DNA from: Siphonodentalium dalli
Taxonomy: Eukaryota > Mollusca > Scaphopoda > Gadilida > Siphonodentaliidae
Assembly (NCBI GenBank): GCA_032622095.1
Contig: CP136064.1
Location: forward strand, 125,163,605-125,227,604
Direction: 5' to 3'
Length of the DNA: 64,000 nt
Both the position numbers and the translations under genes were made by a program. This document shows positions 60,465-64,000 of the stretch, in pieces (position 1 is the stretch's first letter; the number at the start of each line of letters is the position of its first letter). The notes beneath the pieces were generated by a model. It saw nothing but the letters and a program-made list of their open reading frames with translations. It was not told where the DNA came from and did not search any database.

Positions 60465-63330
60465 TGAGTTCATAACAAACGGAAAATGTGGGTTTTAGTG
60501 CCATTACGGAAAATAACACAAATAAAGCAACTACAAATTTCGCCGTGGCCCGCGCCATAAAACGGAATAACGGATATAAGTCCACTATAGGCTAATTTAT
60601 TATAGGTCGATTATGAACCTATTTGCGCGAGGATATGTTGCGCAATTTGTTTTCTATCAGTATACGATAGGCAACGGGGAAAACTGCATGTACATCTATA
60701 TGCACAATATTGTTGGACATATAACACAATGTAACACATTTAATGTATGTACACATGATGGTGTCAGACAAACATGATTTTATTCCTCAATTGTTGGATA
60801 TGAGGTAATACAAACAATATAATTTGTTAAGTATAGGTGGTACAAACGATATGTAATATTGATTACGAAATTATCAAATGTCATAGTTTATAGGTTATAA
60901 GTAATACACTATATATAGTGGTGGTCATATAACACAATGTAACAAATGTAATGTATGTATATTGCCAGACAGTGCTGGCTGTTACACATCGTGAATCAAC
61001 ATAGACATAAACTGTTATACCACACTTTTTGTATTCCAATTTCCAAAAGAATATGCATGCATATGAGTCCCAATATAAATACGCCCAATTGTTCTACGCT
61101 GGGACCTATCAAACCTAACAATTTGTCGGGAACCTCACCGGGAAAATTTAACACTATTATTCATAACTGGTAATGACTTTTTGAAAATCCATGTAGACAC
61201 TTGACATCTTCATAAATGGGGTCACATGGCATTACTGGATATGGCTTTAACCATTTGATGGGTGAATATACCATATATGGCGTAGGGCCTGTTGGTGAAT
61301 TTATTTGCTAAAATAGTGAATTTTATGTAATATCAAATAAATTATGCAACCAACAACACAATTATCAATAACAACTCAATAAATAAAAGTATAAAATTCA
61401 TCACTTAATAATTTAGCAGAGTTTCCTTCACGAAATTTCTCACATATGTGCGTTTGACAGGTTAACTATGTGTTCATAATTGTTTTTAGGAACGACGACG
61501 TCATCACTTGTAGTCTGGATATTTGTGTACGATTGCCAATAACACATGCATTATGTGAGAAATATAATATTTGTGGAAATTGTGCATATGGTTCCATATT
61601 ACCTCGCCGTGAGAGCCTCAGCAAAAATCGATAATTCTCAACTTGTTTCATAAAAATGTACGAGATGATTATATACTCACCCTACATGTAACAAGTAAAT
61701 TAACCTAATTAACTAATAGAGGTCAATGTGAGTTGATTAGTTATTTATTATTTGGCACAAGTTCAGTTCTCACATGATATGTGCGATATGTGTTGCAAAA
61801 ATAACTTGTTTCACATTTCAATGACTCAGTTGGGCGCCCAGGTATTTAACTATAGATACGGTATGTGACTACATCTTTATATTTATATGTGAATTTTTCC
61901 TAATGCGTGAAAAAGCTACTAAATGTTAAATAGAACAAGAGTTTTGGTCTTGAAGTTTTACATGATACCTGTAACCCATTTATTACAAATGTGGCGTCGG
62001 TGTCTTTTCTTCAAGCGGGACGCTTTTCCGTTTATATTGTCTCTCGAAATTTGTCACTACACATTTAAATTAGTCAATAAACCAATATTGCTTGCTGTTT
62101 CTTATATCATTAGATAACGTAACCAGCAGTTCAGACATGTAATGTGGAACTTGTTATAGAAATTGTGTGGGTGTGAAATAATTCACGAGAGGCACGAGAG
62201 TTTTACAAAATAGTCCCTGCCTCATATGAATTATTTCACGTCAGTTCAATCAAGTGATTGTTATGTTTATTATGTACCACTATAAACATCTGTTTTACCA
62301 GAAATCCGAATATTACCGCCAGTATACCATAGCGCATCAATATATAACGCGCTAGTTAAAAGACATATTTCACTAGTGAAATTATCGTTTATAATCACTC
62401 GAGAAATAACGTTATATACACAGGAATGTAATAGATACCTGTAACTTATTTTCCTCAAAGCTAAAATGTAGTATATATAAATTTTCGAGAACACAACGCC
62501 ACTTGCTACATGTTTTAAATTCCAGGGATGTACAAATGTGTAGCTGACTTTTGTCAGATATGACAACTGATGTAGAAATCCCACGTACCACCGATAACAC
62601 GTCATACGGTGAACCGTGCAGTCATCCATTATAAACATACTTAACGTCTGCAATATTAATGGTCATGGGAAATATGAAAGCCATTCATTTCCCACCACGA
62701 GTGTAGCCATACACATTTGAACTTAGAGCGAATGTTCTCTACTGATGCACCCTTACTGTTGTAAATAACATGTACATGCATTACATACTTGTTTGATAAT
62801 GTGAGAAAAGTATTAAGTAATTAGTGCTCATCTCATGTAATATTTATGAAACTCGACCCTAACCAGCCATTTTGGCCTGATCGAAGGCTCGCTAAAATAA
62901 AAACAATTTCAGACTCGTTACAGACAAAAATGTACCGGATGGACACAAATTCGTATACGCGTATATCACATGTACCGGCAATTCACTAACTATCGCTAGT
63001 GGTGTATTCTGAAACATTTACCCTTATATAGCCCAACACTACAGTCTTTGCACCATGTCCCAATCATGTACCGTTGAATCCATTCTCCCTCTTGTCTGAG
63101 ATAACACATCTATGTATCTTCATAACAGGTATAATATCAATATAATGAATTGTATGTACATTTGAAGCCAAGATGGTTGGTCTAAGACTGGGTCTACCTA
63201 CTTTCCGCCTGGGCTGAGAATACCCATTTATTAGTCCTTCAACAGTTTTTATCATGAAATCATGGTGATTCAGTTTAATACCAATATAGCATTTCGGTTG
63301 TTCTTATAACGTATGTATGCATTAGTTGTT
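60465..63330. other. No gene recognised; minor repeats
   Basis: A segment with CATATAACACAATGTAACA then AATGTATGTA occurs twice (60717-60752 and 60926-60960). A TGAAATAATTCA / TGAATTATTTCA hairpin spans 62175-62240. The 127-codon frame at 62270-62653 (minus) has no recognisable motif. Confidence 0.45.
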
Positions 63331-63408
63331 GTGCGGTTTATCAAGCGACATTCCTCATTTCTTCAGCACTTCAGTGTTCTTATTTCTGAAGAATACTGAT
63401 CTATCAAA

Positions 63409-63513
63409 AGTTAACATTCACTGGGAACTCCAGTTTTCCACAACCCTCGGATGTATACTCCACAGAAGTTAAAGTTCAACTGTTAACATTCGCTGGGAAC
63501 TCCAGTTCATCCA
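63409..63513 (+). repeat. Duplicated leader motif upstream of the Gag ORF
   Basis: GTTAACATTCACTGGGAACT then CCAGTT occurs near 63411, and again with one change near 63482. TGGGAACTCCAG begins with TGG, as a retroelement primer-binding site would. Without the LTR boundary this is only suggestive. Confidence 0.3.
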
Positions 63514-63578
63514 ACTACCCTAGCTGTATTTGATTTTTACTTCATTGATATACATATGAACAATAGTAGTAGTTCAAA

Positions 63579-63909
63579 ATGTCATTCAACGTCAATGAAT
63601 TTATTCAAAATTTTGAAGCAAATCCTGCATTTGAAGCTTTTGACTCTCTAAAGAAATCTGAGCTGTTGGATGTAGCTCAAAAGTATGGCATACAAGCTGA
63701 TGCTTCTATGCGGAAGGATGTCATAAGGAAACTTATTTCAACCTACTGTAAAGAGGCTAGTCTTCTCTCTGTGTTATCTCAGCGTGGGGATTTAAACGCC
63801 ACGGGAGATATCACCGAGACGAGCACAGCTGTAAGGCTTAAAGAGTTAGAAATTGAGAGTGAAAGACTTCATTTGGCTGATCAGCAGCGAGCTAGAGAAT
63901 GCGATTTAG

Positions 63910-63988
<79 letters not shown>

Positions 63989-64000
63989 AACAAGAGCATG
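63579..64000 (+). CDS. N-terminus of a retrotransposon-type Gag ORF, runs off the window
   Basis: The ATG at 63579 opens a frame of 140 codons to the window end. It reads MSFNVNEFIQNFE, then LKKSELLDVAQKYGI and MRKDVIRKLIS, then a charged region (LKELEIESERLHLADQQRA). This pattern, a small SAP-like helical block followed by a coiled-coil-like Glu/Arg stretch, is typical of the start of many invertebrate and fish Ty3/gypsy Gag proteins. It differs from the Gag in F2. At 63913 a (GA)n tract takes over, encoding alternating Glu-Arg. If intact, the protein would assemble particles; pol would lie beyond the window. Confidence 0.65.
63913..63987. repeat. (GA)n microsatellite inside the Gag ORF
   Basis: About 37 dinucleotide repeats. 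After the tract, the Gln/Glu/His-rich continuation (GAG CAA CAA GAG CAT) lies in a different frame from the ATG, which suggests repeat slippage may have shifted the frame. Confidence 0.9.

Overview
This window looks like a piece of an invertebrate, most likely molluscan, nuclear genome. It is AT-rich and gene-poor, and nearly all recognisable content is mobile DNA or its debris. The mollusc assignment is inferred from the repeats: a PyTCTGTCTGTC / AAGGTCAAGGTCAC dispersed repeat at about 58.7-59.2 kb, a possible SINE tail at 53.6 kb, and many terminal-inverted-repeat (TIR) elements. No rRNA, tRNA, CRISPR or bacterial-type operon was seen. Most open frames longer than 60 codons are chance frames or lie in repeats.

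Region 1 (1-5.6 kb, minus strand): a decayed Mutator-like transposase gene that runs into a YqaJ-type nuclease domain cut by the window edge. Behind it lie two tandem-repeat blocks and a second decayed ORF with a DGIHP motif. A 22-bp minisatellite of about 1.2 kb has expanded inside that second ORF.

Region 2 (7.2-11.3 kb): an A-B-A-B-B-A array of two near-identical units. A is a 451-bp TIR element; B is 902 bp. A pair of diverged MITE-like elements follows at 12.6 and 14.0 kb.

Region 3 (17.35-20.33 kb): foldback element F1, with GC-rich arms made of about 320-bp tandem subrepeats around a spacer that holds a palindrome. From 21.0 to 23.5 kb a 31-bp minisatellite family occurs in three blocks, one gap being a TIR insertion.

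Region 4 (25.99-32.60 kb): foldback element F2 (6,605 bp). It has long arms of about 370-bp subrepeats and a probable 4-bp target duplication. A decayed Ty3/gypsy-like gag-protease gene sits in the middle, with no reverse transcriptase or integrase seen. F2 interrupts a minus-strand ORF with an AT-hook-like motif; an SGNH-hydrolase-like ORF lies upstream of that ORF (34.2-34.9 kb).

Region 5 (35.3-41.1 kb): arrays of a TTAAGCGCAAT palindrome, a 450-bp (TCA)n tract, a 1.26-kb TIR element and a partial direct duplication.

Region 6 (44.8-50.0 kb): foldback element F3 (4,811 bp) splits an otherwise open, cysteine-containing exon. Removing F3 and one copy of its 3-bp TAT duplication rejoins the reading frame over about 140 codons. 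This is the best host-gene candidate in the window.

Region 7 (50-64 kb): mostly unassigned DNA with two more TIR elements, a dispersed molluscan-type repeat and microsatellites. At the right edge is the start of a retrotransposon-type Gag ORF that runs into a (GA)n tract and off the window.

How it fits together: there is no pathway here. The window records several transposable-element families inserting into coding sequence and into each other, followed by tandem amplification and arm-to-arm sequence exchange. Element boundaries and repeat periods were read by eye; identities are estimates, not computed alignments.
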